A DNA stretch of 64,000 bases from Streptomyces filipinensis (GCF_014649495.1 NZ_BMTD01000008.1:248001-312000), one strand, 5' to 3'; shown: positions 1-8,843, counted from the first letter of the stretch. The notes: generated from the letters alone by a model not told the origin. Program-made: numbers and translations.

Positions 1-2
1 CG

Positions 3-143
3 TTCCGCGAGGCGAGACGCCGTTGGCCATGGAGCGGTCATCTGGCCACGTTCGACCGCATGTTGCGAACAGCTCTGCTCACCACGCGCGGTGACATCGA
101 CCTGCTGCGGGTGGCCTTCGCCGCGCATCGCCGCGGCTGCTGA
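3..143 (+). other. Possible 3' end of an unidentified gene entering from the left edge
   Basis: An open frame runs from the window edge to a TGA at 141-143. It encodes about 46 residues, including a tail that reads LLTTRGDIDLLRVAFAAHRRG. Codon composition is compatible with coding DNA, but I do not recognise the family and the start lies outside the window. It is followed by relic DNA, so it could be another decayed fragment. Confidence 0.25.
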
Positions 144-320
144 CGCCTTTCCCGCTCCCCCGGCCTCCTCGCTCCACCGCCTCGACCGTCAGCCGCGCTT
201 GATGCCGGCAGGACGTGGCGGCATCGAGCCCGCCGAGCCGCATCCCCCGTGCCCCTCTCCCCTCCCCCGCGGAGCGGCCGGCACCGACGGCAAGGGCGCC
301 GTCCCGCTCGGCGTCGGTGA

Positions 321-461
321 CCAGGAGGGCGGTTCCGAGGCCATCCTGAGGACAAGCCGCTCGTCGCCTCCGAGCAGCAGATCGCCGACACCTTCACCGC
401 CTTGAAGCTCATCCCCGAGAAGGGACGTCTTCGCGGCGTCCGGGGGCTTCCCCGGCTGTAG
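321..461 (+). pseudogene. Relic of an ABC-transporter substrate-binding protein (C-terminal fragment)
   Basis: Reading from about 351, the frame gives DKPLVASEQQIADTFTALKL followed by IPEK. This resembles the C-terminal region of NMT1/SsuA-like aliphatic sulfonate or nitrate binding proteins, where an IADTF..L.LIP motif is common. The frame is closed by a stop at 318 upstream and ends at TAG 459-461 after unrelated residues. No start, signal peptide or transporter partner is present. I infer a short decayed fragment; the match is by eye only. Confidence 0.3.
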
Positions 462-469
462 GCCCGCAT

Positions 470-810
470 TTGGAATGTACCGAGTTGTTCGCCGGTGTCG
501 TCCAGGACGAGGCGTTCGGGCCGCTTGTCGTCTTCGGTCTCGTCGGTACGGCGACCGAGCTGCTCGCCGACCATGCCGCCCGGCTCGCGCCGCTGACTGA
601 TCTGGATGTACGTGACCTGCTCACCTCCCCGCGCTGCTTCCCCCTGCTGTTCGGCTACGGTGGCACACCCGCCACTGACCTCTCCACCAGTTGGCAGAGG
701 CCGACCTCAACCCGGTGCTGGCCGGTCCGCACGGCGTCATGGTCCTCGACGCCCGCGTGCGGCTCGTACCGCGCCATCCCCACGACCCGTATCTGCGCCG
801 GCTGCGCTGA
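470..810 (+). pseudogene. Relic of an ADP-forming acyl/acetyl-CoA synthetase (C-terminal ATP-grasp part)
   Basis: The frame at 470 to about 685 encodes ELFAGVVQDEAFGPLVVFGL, then a TATELLADHAARLAPLTDLD-type stretch and a PLLFGYGGTP segment. These are typical of the ATP-grasp C-terminal part of ADP-forming acyl-CoA synthetases (acetate-CoA ligase beta region). From about 693 the family continues in a different frame with LAEADLNPVLAGPHG up to PYLRRLR and TGA at 808-810. The join drops roughly 20 expected residues and changes frame, and the N-terminal CoA-binding part is missing. It is therefore a truncated, internally deleted pseudogene. A functional AMP-forming synthetase sits at 39.6 kb. Confidence 0.6.
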
Positions 811-923
811 TCGACTCGGGCGCATGGGCCGAAAAGCCCTGACCGCGGTCCGGGCGGCCCGTTGGTGCCAGTGCCCGGGGTCGCGCACGCTGGGATCGAC
901 AGCCCGTGAAGGGAGCAGGTGCG

Positions 924-1382
924 ATGACTTCCGCCACCACCATCACCACGGCTCTTGAGCCCGTACACCGCGAACGGCTGATGCGCCTCGCCCGTGAGAT
1001 CTCCTTCGACGCCGGCGCCCGCCTGTTCGAGGAGGGTCACCGGGCCGATCGCTTCTGGATCGTGCGCACCGGCACTGTCGCCCTCGACCTGCACGTGCCC
1101 GGCCGCCGCCCCGCCGTCGTCGAAACGCTCGGACACGGCGAGTTGGTGGGGTGGTCCTGGCACTTCCCACCCCACGTCTGGCACCTCGGTGCCGAGGCGA
1201 TGAGCCCGGTACGGGCCTGGGAGTTCGACGCGGAGGAGGTGCTCGCGATGTGCGCCGCCGACGCCGAGTTCGGCCGGGCGATAGCGGTGTGGGTGGGCCG
1301 TGTGGTCGCTCAGCGGCTGCACTCCTCGCGCGTCCGGCTGCTCGACCTCTATGCCCCGTACGGCAGCGGAAGCCTGGCCTGA
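924..1382 (+). CDS. Stand-alone cyclic-nucleotide-binding (CRP/FNR sensor) domain protein
   Basis: The 152-residue product is a single cNMP-binding beta-roll: residues about 10-115 hold the GARLFEEGHRADRFWIVRTG-type entry strand and the GHGELVGWS loop characteristic of CRP-like sensors. No helix-turn-helix follows, so unlike CRP/FNR it is not expected to bind DNA itself. The ATG at 924 is chosen because GGGAGCAGG precedes it; an in-frame GTG at 906 is the alternative. It lies 16 bp before a CBS-BON gene and is probably co-transcribed with it. CRP-like sensors without DNA-binding domains occur beside USP/CBS genes in Streptomyces stress regions. Ligand unknown. Confidence 0.85.
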   Translation: MTSATTITTALEPVHRERLMRLAREISFDAGARLFEEGHRADRFWIVRTGTVALDLHVPGRRPAVVETLGHGELVGWSWHFPPHVWHLGAEAMSPVRAWEFDAEEVLAMCAADAEFGRAIAVWVGRVVAQRLHSSRVRLLDLYAPYGSGSLA

Positions 1383-1398
1383 ACCACTGGAGGAGAGC

Positions 1399-2052
1399 AT
1401 GGACAGCAGCCCGCACCGGGTGGGTGACGTGATGACGCGTGCCGCCGTAGCGGTGGGCCGCACGGCTCTGTTCAAGGACATCGTCGAGCGCATGGAGCAG
1501 TGGAAGGTCAGTGCCCTTCCCGTGCTGGAGGGCGACGGCCGGGTCATCGGAGTGGTTTCCGAAGCCGATCTGCTGCCCAAGGAGGAGTTCCGGGACAGCG
1601 ACCCTGACCGGTTCACCCAGATGAGCCGGCTACCCGACCTCGCGAAGGCCGGGGCGGTGTGCGCCGAGGACCTGATGAGCACGCCGGCCGTCACCGTCCA
1701 CGCGGACGCGACGCTCCCCGAGGCGGCGCGCATCATGGCGCTGCGGCACGTCAAACGGCTGCCCGTGGTGAGCTCCGAGGGCGTCCTCGAAGGCGTGGTC
1801 AGCCGCGGCGACCTGCTGAAGGTCTTCCTGCGCACGGACAACGAACTCGCCGACGAGATCCGCCGCGACATCGTCGACGTCCTCTTCCCGGCGCCGATCG
1901 AGCCCATACACGTGAGGGTCACCGACGGCGTCGCGACGCTGACCGGGCGCGTCGGGGAATCTGCTCGGGTCGACCTGGCCACGCGCCTGGTCCGGGGCGT
2001 AGAAGGGGTCGTGGGGGTGGACTGCCATCTCACCGCCGCCGACGCGGCATGA
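1399..2052 (+). CDS. CBS-CBS-BON domain protein
   Basis: The product has 217 residues. Two CBS motifs come first: residues 7-57, ending VIGVVSEADLLPKEEF, and about 90-147, with VKRLPVV and GVVSRGDLLKVFL. A C-terminal BON domain follows (about 150-212, IHVRVTDGVATLTGRVGE). CBS pairs usually bind adenine nucleotides; BON domains are thought to contact membranes or other proteins. The start ATG follows CTGGAGGAGAGC, a good ribosome site. It is one of five paralogues in the window (also near 9988, 11121, 50213 and 51932). The cytoplasmic role is probably energy-charge sensing, inferred from the family. Confidence 0.9.
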   Translation: MDSSPHRVGDVMTRAAVAVGRTALFKDIVERMEQWKVSALPVLEGDGRVIGVVSEADLLPKEEFRDSDPDRFTQMSRLPDLAKAGAVCAEDLMSTPAVTVHADATLPEAARIMALRHVKRLPVVSSEGVLEGVVSRGDLLKVFLRTDNELADEIRRDIVDVLFPAPIEPIHVRVTDGVATLTGRVGESARVDLATRLVRGVEGVVGVDCHLTAADAA

Positions 2053-2104
2053 CCCCGCACGCGGCATGGCCCCCCAGTGGCCCTTGGAGCCGGCGACAGC
2101 AGTC

Positions 2105-2245
2105 AAGGTGACCCATCGCGATGGCGGCCTGCGCGGCGAAGCCCTGCAACATCTTGGTCTCGTGGCCGGAGAACACCGGCCGACCGTCGCTCGCGAGCGG
2201 GGCGGCAGCCGAGAAGGCAAGGCCTATCAGGGGCCCGGACAGAGG
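2105..2245 (-). pseudogene. Relic of a DevS/DosS-type sensor kinase GAF domain
   Basis: Read on the minus strand, this stretch encodes GPLIGLAFSAAAPLASDGRP followed by VFSGHETKMLQGFAAQAAIA, the end of a GAF domain as found in DevS/DosT-like histidine kinases. There it precedes the dimerisation helix (E...LQ.FA.QAA.A). No kinase core, start or further GAF sequence remains on either side. I infer a short decayed fragment of an oxygen or redox sensor kinase. A DevR-like regulator relic lies at 10.8 kb. Confidence 0.5.
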
Positions 2246-2274
2246 CTCCACTCACCAGCGGACCGCTCCTCCGT

Positions 2275-2294
2275 GGTGGGCCGATCGGCCCACC
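2275..2294. promoter_or_regulatory. Perfect 20-bp palindrome, DosR-like box upstream of ppdK
   Basis: GGTGGGCCGATCGGCCCACC is a perfect palindrome with core GGGCC-GATC-GGCCC (2278-2291), 92 bp before the ppdK ATG. A weaker copy, GGGAC-CGAG-GGCAC, follows at 2299-2312. It fits the GGGNC-N4-GNCCC pattern shared with other promoters here and with the mycobacterial DosR box. Operator function is inferred. Confidence 0.6.
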
Positions 2295-2382
2295 TGACGG
2301 GACCGAGGGCACCTCCCCCGGCGCCCCCCGTGGTTCCAGGCTGGAGGGGCACCGAATCATCGCGGAGCCGAGGAGTGGCGTC

Positions 2383-5069
2383 ATGGTCCGCTATGTGTAC
2401 GACTTCCAGAGCGGCGGCCGCGACATGGCCGGCCTGCTCGGCGCAAGGGCGCGAACCTGGCCGAGATGAGTCGGCTGGGCCTGCCGGTGCCGCCGGGGTT
2501 CACCGTCTCCACCGAGGCCTGCCGTACTTTCCTGACTACCGGTGAGGAGCCCGCGGGCCTCTCGGCGGAGATCTCCCGGTACCTGTCGGCACTGGAGACA
2601 ACCACCGGGCGGCTGCTCGGACAGCCGGACGACCCCTTGCTGGTCTCCGTCCGCTCCGGAGCCCGCTTCTCGATGCCCGGCATGATGGAGACCGTCCTGG
2701 ACATCGGCCTCAATGACGAATCCGTACTCGGTCTGGCCAAGGTGTCCGGCAGTGAGCGCTTCGCCTGGGATTCCTACCGACGGCTCGTCCAGATGTACGG
2801 CACCACTGTGATGGGCGTCGACCCCGCCCTGTTCGACGAGGCCATGACTTTGCTGAAAGCGGCTCGCGACGCTTCCGACGACCTTCGTCTTGACGCGGGT
2901 GACCTGGCCTGGCTCGTGGAAACCTACAAGCGGCTGATCCGCGACGAGGCCGGCCGAGACTTCCCGCAGTCCCCGGCCGAGCAACTGCACGAGGCGATCC
3001 TCGCGGTTTTCCGGTCCTGGAACGCCGAGCGGGCCCGACTGTACCGGCGCCGCGAGCACATCCCGGACGACCTCGGGACCGCCGTCACCGTGCAGCGCAT
3101 GGTGTTCGGCAACCTCGGTCCTGACTCCGGCAGCGGCGTCGCCTTCACCCGCGACCCGGCCACCGGGCGCCCGGGCCTGTACGGCGACTACCTGCCCAAC
3201 GCCCAGGGCGAGGACGTGGTCTCCGGCGTACGGGACGCTGTAGCGCTGGCCGAGCTGGAACACCTCGACCCGGTCTCCTACCGGCGGCTGCGCGACCACG
3301 CGCAGACGTTGGAGCGGCACTACCGCGACCTGTGCGACATCGAGTTCACCATCGAGCGCGGGACGCTGTGGATGCTGCAGACCCGGGTGGGCAAGCGCAC
3401 GGCCGAAGCGGCGTTCGCCATTGCCGCCGAGTTGGTGGAGGAGGGACTCATCAGCGCGGACGAGGGCCTGGCGCGGGTGAGCGGCGACGGGCTCGCACGG
3501 CTCATGTTCCCCCGTTTCGACAGCGCCGCCACCGGTGAGCCGCTCGCCCATGGCGTGCCGGCCTCGCCGGGGGCCGCGGTGGGCGCGGCGGTGTTCGATT
3601 CGGCGGAGGCCGTACGGCGTGCCGCCACCGGCGAGAAGGTGGTCCTCGTCCGCGAGGAGACCACCCCCGACGACCTGCCCGGCATGGTCGCCGCGCAGGC
3701 GGTGCTGACCGGCCGGGGCGGAAAGACCAGCCATGCGGCCGTCGTCGCCCGCGGCATGGGCAAGGTGTGCGTGTGCGGCGCCCAGGACATCGCCGTCAAC
3801 GGCGGGGCACGGCGCTTCACCACTCGGGACGGCACCGTCATCGAAGAGGGCACGGTCGTTTCGGTGGACGGCTCCGCCGGTGTCGTGTACTTGGGGCCGG
3901 TCCCCTTGGTCGCTTCCGCGGCCATGCGCTACTTGGAGAGCGGCGAGCAGGCCGACAGCGTGGTCTGCGCGGTGGGCCGGGCCCTGGATCACGCCGACGC
4001 CGTACGGAGGTTGGAGGTTCGGGCCAACGCCGACACCCCCGAGGACGCGGCGCGCGCCCGGCGCTTCGGGGCCCAGGGCATCGGGCTGTGCCGCACCGAG
4101 CACATGTTCCTCGGCGAACGGCGCAAGCTGGTCGAGGACATGATCGTCGCCCGTACGGACACGGACCGCGACCAGGCGCTGGCTGCCCTCCTTCCGCTGC
4201 AGCGGAAGGACTTCACAGGCCTTCTTCGGGCCATGGACGGGCTGCCGGTCACCATCCGGCTTCTCGACCCGCCACTGCACGAGTTCCTGCCCGAGCGCAC
4301 CGGTCTTGCCGTGCGCATCGCCGCGATCGAAGCCGCCGGCGGACAACCGGAGCCTCACGACGTGGAGTTGCTCGACGCGGTGAACCGGATGCACGAGGAG
4401 AACCCGATGCTCGGCCTGCGGGGCGTGCGGCTGGGACTGGTGGTTCCGGGGCTGGTCACCATGCAGGTGCGGGCGATCGCCGAGGCGGTCGTCGAGCGCA
4501 CCCGCGCGGGTGGCTCACCGCAGGCGGAGATCATGGTGCCGCTCGTCGGCGCCGTCGAGGAACTCCGGCTCGCCCACGAAGAGGTCACACGCGTCCTGGC
4601 CGAGGTCGGCGGGGAGACCGGCGTGACCGTCCGGTGTCCGGTCGGCACGATGATCGAGCTGCCCCGAGCCGCGCTCACGGCGGGCCGTATCGCCGAGGAG
4701 GCGGAGTTCTTCTCCTTCGGCACCAACGACCTCACCCAGACCACCTGGGGCTTCTCCCGCGACGACGTGGAAGCGGCCTTCTTCTCCGCCTATCTCGACA
4801 AGGGCGTCTTCGCCGCCTCACCGTTCGAGACACTCGACCGCGAGGGTGTGGGCCGGCTGGTCCGGATCGCGGTCGAGGAGGGCCGTGCGGCGCACCCGGG
4901 ACTGGAGACAGGCGTCTGCGGTGAACACGGCGGCGACCCGGAGTCGATCCACTTCTTCCACGCCACGGGCCTGGACTACGTGTCCTGCTCCCCGTTCCGG
5001 GTCCCGGTGGCCCGTCTGGAGGCCGGCCGGGCGACGCTGACCGGCATGGACGCGAGTGACAGCAGGTGA
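2383..5069 (+). CDS. ppdK: Pyruvate, phosphate dikinase (apparent single-base frameshift near the start)
   Basis: This enzyme interconverts pyruvate + ATP + Pi and PEP + AMP + PPi. The family N-terminus begins at ATG 2383 after GAGGAGTGGCGTC (MVRYVYDFQSGGRDMAGLLG). At about 2441-2444 the expected GGC-GGC-AAG reads GGCGCAAG, so one base is missing and that frame stops at 2469. The rest is intact from 2466 (867 residues). It carries the phosphohistidine loop GRGGKTSHAAVVARG (His codon 3732-3734), the PEP domain SFGTNDLTQTTWGF and the catalytic-Cys motif GVCGEHGGDPES. Initiation at ATG 2466 would lose about 28 residues including the glycine-rich GGKGANLAEM nucleotide loop. This is either a sequencing error or a real lesion. 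A DosR-like palindrome lies upstream. Confidence 0.9.
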
Positions 5070-5071
5070 GG

Positions 5072-5085
5072 GGGACGTCCGACCC
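5072..5085. promoter_or_regulatory. DosR-like box inside an inverted repeat after ppdK
   Basis: GGGAC-GTCC-GACCC matches GGGNC-N4-GNCCC exactly. It sits within a larger inverted repeat, TGAGGGG at 5067-5073 and CCCCTCA at 5083-5089, which starts at the ppdK stop codon. It lies 163 bp before the next gene, so it could be an operator for that gene, a ppdK transcription-end hairpin, or both. Confidence 0.45.
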
Positions 5086-5248
5086 CTCACCCGACCCTCA
5101 TGGCACTGGAGAGCACATGCATCATGGCCGACGGTGGGAGCAGGAGGCCCCGTTCCCTGTGTGTCGCTCCACCCGCATCACACCCGACCGTCCAAGGACC
5201 GACTGGAGTCGGTGGCGGGACAGTTACTCATCTGAGAAGAAGCAGCCC

Positions 5249-5707
5249 ATGACCCGCAAACACGCTCCCACGAACCGGCGCATCGAGCTGGACCCTGCCG
5301 AGGCGCTGCGGTTGCTGGGCAGCGTGCCGCTGGGCAGGGTCGTCTTCACCCGGCAGGCACTGCCCACGGTCCGGCCGGTCAACCACGTCCTGGACAGCGG
5401 GGACATCGTCATACGCACCCATGAGGGCGTGGCGCTGACGGCCCGTGCCGAGGAGGCCGACGACACGGGCGTGGTCGTCGCCTACGAGGCCGACGCCATC
5501 GACCCGGACACCCACCTCGGCTGGAGCGTCGTCGTCACCGGTTATGCCCACCTGGTCACCGATCCGGCCGAACTGGCGCGCATCCGGGACTTGTTGCAGC
5601 CCTGGGCGCCTGTCGAGGGCATGGACCAGGCGGTACGCATCCGCCCCGAAGTGGTCGCGGGTGTCCGCCTGACGGAGGCGGGCGCGACCACGACGTCATC
5701 CAGCTGA
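5249..5707 (+). CDS. Pyridoxamine 5'-phosphate oxidase-like FMN-binding protein
   Basis: The 152-residue product has the split-barrel flavin-binding fold: an N-terminal helix (ELDPAEALRLLGSVPLGRVV), the strand pair PTVRPVNHVLDSGDIVIRT, and a WSVVVTGYAHLVTDP strand near residue 100. Families of this type bind FMN, F420 or heme and often act in redox stress; the substrate cannot be read from sequence. ATG 5249 follows GAGAAGAAGCAGCCC. An upstream in-frame start at 5066 would add residues unlike the family. The same fold recurs as the C-terminal part of the fusion protein at 51007-51927. Confidence 0.85.
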   Translation: MTRKHAPTNRRIELDPAEALRLLGSVPLGRVVFTRQALPTVRPVNHVLDSGDIVIRTHEGVALTARAEEADDTGVVVAYEADAIDPDTHLGWSVVVTGYAHLVTDPAELARIRDLLQPWAPVEGMDQAVRIRPEVVAGVRLTEAGATTTSSS

Positions 5708-5795
5708 GCCGACCCCGGCCGGACGGTTCCGAACGGCTCGTTTCCGGAGCGGTGGGCCGTCGTGGCTCGGGCCCGGTCCGGGTGGCCCGTCAGGA

Positions 5796-5809
5796 GGGCC
5801 TCTCGGCCT
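5796..5809. promoter_or_regulatory. Near-match DosR-like box upstream of the Rv1733c-like gene
   Basis: GGGCC-TCTC-GGCCT matches GGGNC-N4-GNCCC at all but the last position and lies 63 bp before the ATG at 5873. It is supported mainly by its position and by the other boxes in the window. Confidence 0.35.
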
Positions 5810-5872
5810 CTGTGAGCGCGGCACTTACGGAGTCACCCTCAAAGGAGTCATCGCGACGTGGAGGTGTCCGTT

Positions 5873-6445
5873 ATGAGCACCGGCAAACGGCTGTGGCGAT
5901 GGCGGAGCAGTCCACTGCGGCGGCGCGAGGACGTCATCGAGGCCTGGATCGTCCTCGCAGTCTGGCTGGTCGTGGTGGTCTGTGGCGGCGTTGCCGCACT
6001 CGTCACGGACCGCAGCGCCGAGCACGAGTTCGCGCAGCAGCGCGCCCACCGGCATCCCGTCAGCGCTGTCCTGCTCTCCGACGCTCGGCACGGCGTCACC
6101 GCGGACTGGTCGACGGACGGCCGTGTCCAGGGACCCGTGCGCTGGAAGGCCCCCGACGGCTCCGCTCGCACCGGGCGCACGCTGGTGGACGGCGGCTTGA
6201 AGGCCGGGGCTCGGGTGACGGTGTGGCAGGACGACCGGGGCCGGCTCAGTCCGTCGCAGCCGACGGGCCGGGGTGAGGGTCATGTCGAAGCCGCGCTCTT
6301 CGGCGCCGCGGCGGCCCTCGCCGTCGCAGCCCCGGCCTTCGGCGCGGGCGCCGTCGCGCGAGCGCGGCTCGACCGGCGCCGCATGGCCCGTTGGGACCAG
6401 GAGTGGGATCTGGTGGGACCGCGGTGGGGCCCCAGGATGGGCTGA
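5873..6445 (+). CDS. Rv1733c-family membrane protein
   Basis: The 190-residue product has an arginine-rich N-terminus and a transmembrane helix at about residues 23-44 (AWIVLAVWLVVVVCGGVAAL). A loop of roughly 90 residues with a VSAVLL..A and GRTLVDGGLKAGARVTVW pattern follows, then a second helix (about 140-160) and a basic cytoplasmic tail. This two-helix architecture is that of the mycobacterial Rv1733c family, a DosR-regulon membrane antigen of unknown biochemical role. ATG 5873 is preceded by GGAGGTGTCCGTT. The next gene, 84 bp on, is also the relative of a DosR-regulon gene. Confidence 0.8.
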   Translation: MSTGKRLWRWRSSPLRRREDVIEAWIVLAVWLVVVVCGGVAALVTDRSAEHEFAQQRAHRHPVSAVLLSDARHGVTADWSTDGRVQGPVRWKAPDGSARTGRTLVDGGLKAGARVTVWQDDRGRLSPSQPTGRGEGHVEAALFGAAAALAVAAPAFGAGAVARARLDRRRMARWDQEWDLVGPRWGPRMG

Positions 6446-6529
6446 TCCGCAGCGCCAGAGGCCCGCATCGGGCCTGCTGACCGGACACAGCGGGTCCTCG
6501 GCACGCGACTCGGGATCGAGGCGAGGTTC

Positions 6530-7702
6530 ATGGACGTGACGCTGCCCCTCGGCCGGATCGCCGGTGTGCGGGTCGGCCTGAACTGGAGTGTCCTGGTCAT
6601 CGTCGCCCTGGTGACCGTCGCTCTTGCGCACAGTGAGTTCCCGTCCGCCCACCCCGGCCATTCCGCCCTGCTGTACTGGGCTCTGGCACTGTTGGCGGCG
6701 ATCGTCTTCCTCGCCTCGCTGCTGGCGCACGAGCTGGCGCACGCCGTGGTCGCCCGCCGCAACGGCGTGCAGGTCGACGGCATCACCCTGTGGATGCTGG
6801 GCGGCGCCGCTCGTCTGCACAGCGAGGCACCCACTCCGGGCGCCGAGCTGCGCATCGCCGCCGTGGGTCCGCTCACCAGTCTGCTCGCCGGTGGTGTCTT
6901 CGCCGGCATCGCCGCCGGGCTGCACGCGTTGCACGCGTCCGGGCTCGTCGTCGAGGCGGTCGTATGGCTGTCCGCGATCAACGTCATGCTGGCCGTCTTC
7001 AACGCGCTGCCGGCCGCCCCGCTCGACGGGGGACGGCTGCTGCGGGCGTACCTGTGGCACCGCACCGGCGACCGGCTGCGGGCCACTCGCGGGGCGTCGG
7101 CGGCGGGCCGGGGACTGGGCTGGTTCATGGTGCTGACCGGGTTCGCGGCAGTGTGGTTCGGGCACAGTCTGTCCGGCCTGTGGCCCGCGCTGATCGGCTG
7201 GTTCCTGATCGGTGCGGCGACCACGGAGGCTCGCCAGGCCGAGCTGCGGAGTGTGCTGGGCGGTGTCCCGGTCCGTCGCGTCATGACCCCGAACCCGGTC
7301 ACCGTGCCGGACACCGCGACCCTCGGCGACATCCTGGCCGAGGGCCCCTTCGGCCCCTACCGCCACTCGGCCTTCCCGGTGCTGGCGGCCGACGGCTCGG
7401 TGGCCGGTCTGCTCACCGTGCGACGCGTCGAGGCGACGCCGGTCCAGGCTCGTACGAGCACGACGGTCCGGGAAGCGATGCGTCCGCTCGCCGAGATCAT
7501 CACGGCCGCGCCCCAGGAGCCGATGCTCGACTTGCTGCCACGGCTGGAGGCCAGCCCCGTACGCCGCGCGGTGGTCCTCGACGAAGGGCGCCTCGTCGGC
7601 ATCGTCACCGTCGCCGACATCACCCGTGCCCTGGCCTGGCCGAGCGGGCCCACCCAGGCGCAGCCGCACACCGCCGCCCCGCGTGTCACGAAGGAAGCGT
7701 GA
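6530..7702 (+). CDS. Site-2 protease (M50) family membrane metalloprotease with two CBS domains
   Basis: The product has 390 residues. Several transmembrane helices carry the zinc motif HELAH (H67, E68, H71) and the third-ligand motif LDGGR (D166), both intact, so it should be an active intramembrane protease. Residues about 245-375 form a CBS pair (VRRVMTPNPVTV and VVLDEGRLVGIVTVADITRAL) that probably binds nucleotides. The M. tuberculosis relative is Rv2625c, in the DosR regulon. Substrates are unknown; no membrane anti-sigma factor is encoded nearby. ATG 6530 follows GAGGCGAGGTTC. Confidence 0.9.
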   Translation: MDVTLPLGRIAGVRVGLNWSVLVIVALVTVALAHSEFPSAHPGHSALLYWALALLAAIVFLASLLAHELAHAVVARRNGVQVDGITLWMLGGAARLHSEAPTPGAELRIAAVGPLTSLLAGGVFAGIAAGLHALHASGLVVEAVVWLSAINVMLAVFNALPAAPLDGGRLLRAYLWHRTGDRLRATRGASAAGRGLGWFMVLTGFAAVWFGHSLSGLWPALIGWFLIGAATTEARQAELRSVLGGVPVRRVMTPNPVTVPDTATLGDILAEGPFGPYRHSAFPVLAADGSVAGLLTVRRVEATPVQARTSTTVREAMRPLAEIITAAPQEPMLDLLPRLEASPVRRAVVLDEGRLVGIVTVADITRALAWPSGPTQAQPHTAAPRVTKEA

Positions 7703-7909
7703 CGGACACGATGGCGGGCACCGTCCGGGTCATCACACTGCCCGGAGACCGCGTCGAGGCAAGTCACCCGCAGGCGCCAGGCGTTCGCCGTCGCGGTATG
7801 CGGCGCACACTGGCGGCCCCTCTGACGCCGATCGCACCTGAAGTGCTCATCGGTCCTCTTCCGGCACCGACCGCCGCTCGGCGAGGCGATCCGGACTCCC
7901 GGCCCGGGC

Positions 7910-8818
7910 TCATTCGGGCTCCGGTACGACCGCCACCGGGCAGGCCGCATGGTGCAGCACGCCGTGGGCGACTCGGCCGAGTTGGAGCCCGAAGGGGCCT
8001 TGGCGTCGTCGGGCACCGACGACGAGCAGGTCGGACTCACGGGACACCGCGATCAGGGCGTCCCGTGCGTAACCCTCGACCGTACGCCGCTGTACCTCCA
8101 ACTCGGCCGGGGCGTCCCGCAGCGCCCCTTCCACCAGTTCCGCCGCCTGCGCCTCCTCCAGGTGGGCGGGTCCGCCGACCATCAGGGGATGTGCGGTCGG
8201 CTCGTGCAGTGGTCGGCGCCAAGCGCGTACGGCTTCCAGCGGGACCCGGCGCAGCATGGCCTCCTCGATCGCGAATCGTGCCGCGGCCGAACCCGCCGGC
8301 TTCTCTCCCACCCCGAGAACGATGCGGCCGTGTGTCCCTGCGCGTGCCTGGTTGTCGTGGCTTCCACGGAGCACGATCACCGGGCAGTGGGCGTGTCCCG
8401 CCACGGCGACACTGACCGAGCCGAGGAGGGCCGCCGTCACCCCGCTGCGGCCACGGCAGCCCAGCACCATCGCGAGGGCGCTGCGACTCTCGCGTACCAG
8501 GCCGTACTCCGGTTCTTCGGGCAGCACATCGGTGGTGACCTTCACACCTGGTTGCCGGTGACGGGCCCGTCGCTCGGCGGTCCGGACGATGTCCTCGGCC
8601 ATCACCTCTTCGGACGGCTTACCGAGATCGGTGGCCATGGAAGCGCCCTCGTAGCGCTCCCAGAGCGAGGCGTACACCAGTCGGAGCGCCGCCCCGCGCA
8701 GGGCGGCCTCGTCGGCAGCCCAGCCCACGGCCCGCAAGCTCGGCTCTGAGCCGTCGACGCCGACGACCAGGGGAAGCTCCAGAGGCTCCCCATAGGCGTG
8801 TACGGCTGATGCACTCAT
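7910..8818 (-). CDS. Tandem-domain universal stress protein
   Basis: The 302-residue product has two USP domains. Domain 1 (about 14-160) starts LPLVVGVDGSEPSLRAV and has the ATP-binding pattern GCRGRSGVTAALLGSVS, a good G-x2-G-x9-GS match. Domain 2 ends VVGARRRQGPFGLQLGRVAH, where the second glycine is replaced by Arg, so nucleotide binding there is doubtful. Start ATG 8818 follows GGAGAAGGAGAAACC. The gene lies 25 bp downstream of another USP gene on the same strand, so the two form an operon. The role is a cytoplasmic stress/dormancy regulator by family. Confidence 0.9.
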   Translation of the reverse strand: MSASAVHAYGEPLELPLVVGVDGSEPSLRAVGWAADEAALRGAALRLVYASLWERYEGASMATDLGKPSEEVMAEDIVRTAERRARHRQPGVKVTTDVLPEEPEYGLVRESRSALAMVLGCRGRSGVTAALLGSVSVAVAGHAHCPVIVLRGSHDNQARAGTHGRIVLGVGEKPAGSAAARFAIEEAMLRRVPLEAVRAWRRPLHEPTAHPLMVGGPAHLEEAQAAELVEGALRDAPAELEVQRRTVEGYARDALIAVSRESDLLVVGARRRQGPFGLQLGRVAHGVLHHAACPVAVVPEPE

Positions 8819-8843
8819 GGTTTCTCCTTCTCCGGAGCGGAAG

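Noticed and set aside
906..958. An apparent His tag (FRHHHHHGS) at the end of an open frame
   Set aside because: It is a shifted reading of the Thr/Ala-rich start of the cNMP-binding gene (ACC/ACG codons read as CAC/CAT). The real gene uses the other frame with a ribosome site at 924.
2391..4394. A 667-codon open frame antisense to ppdK
   Set aside because: Long antisense frames are expected in high-GC genes. This one has no recognisable motif and ppdK is certain on the other strand.
5198..5213. Hairpin ACCGAC-TGGA-GTCGGT before the FMN-binding gene
   Set aside because: Short and within GC-rich DNA where such stems are frequent; no T-run and no match to the recurrent box.
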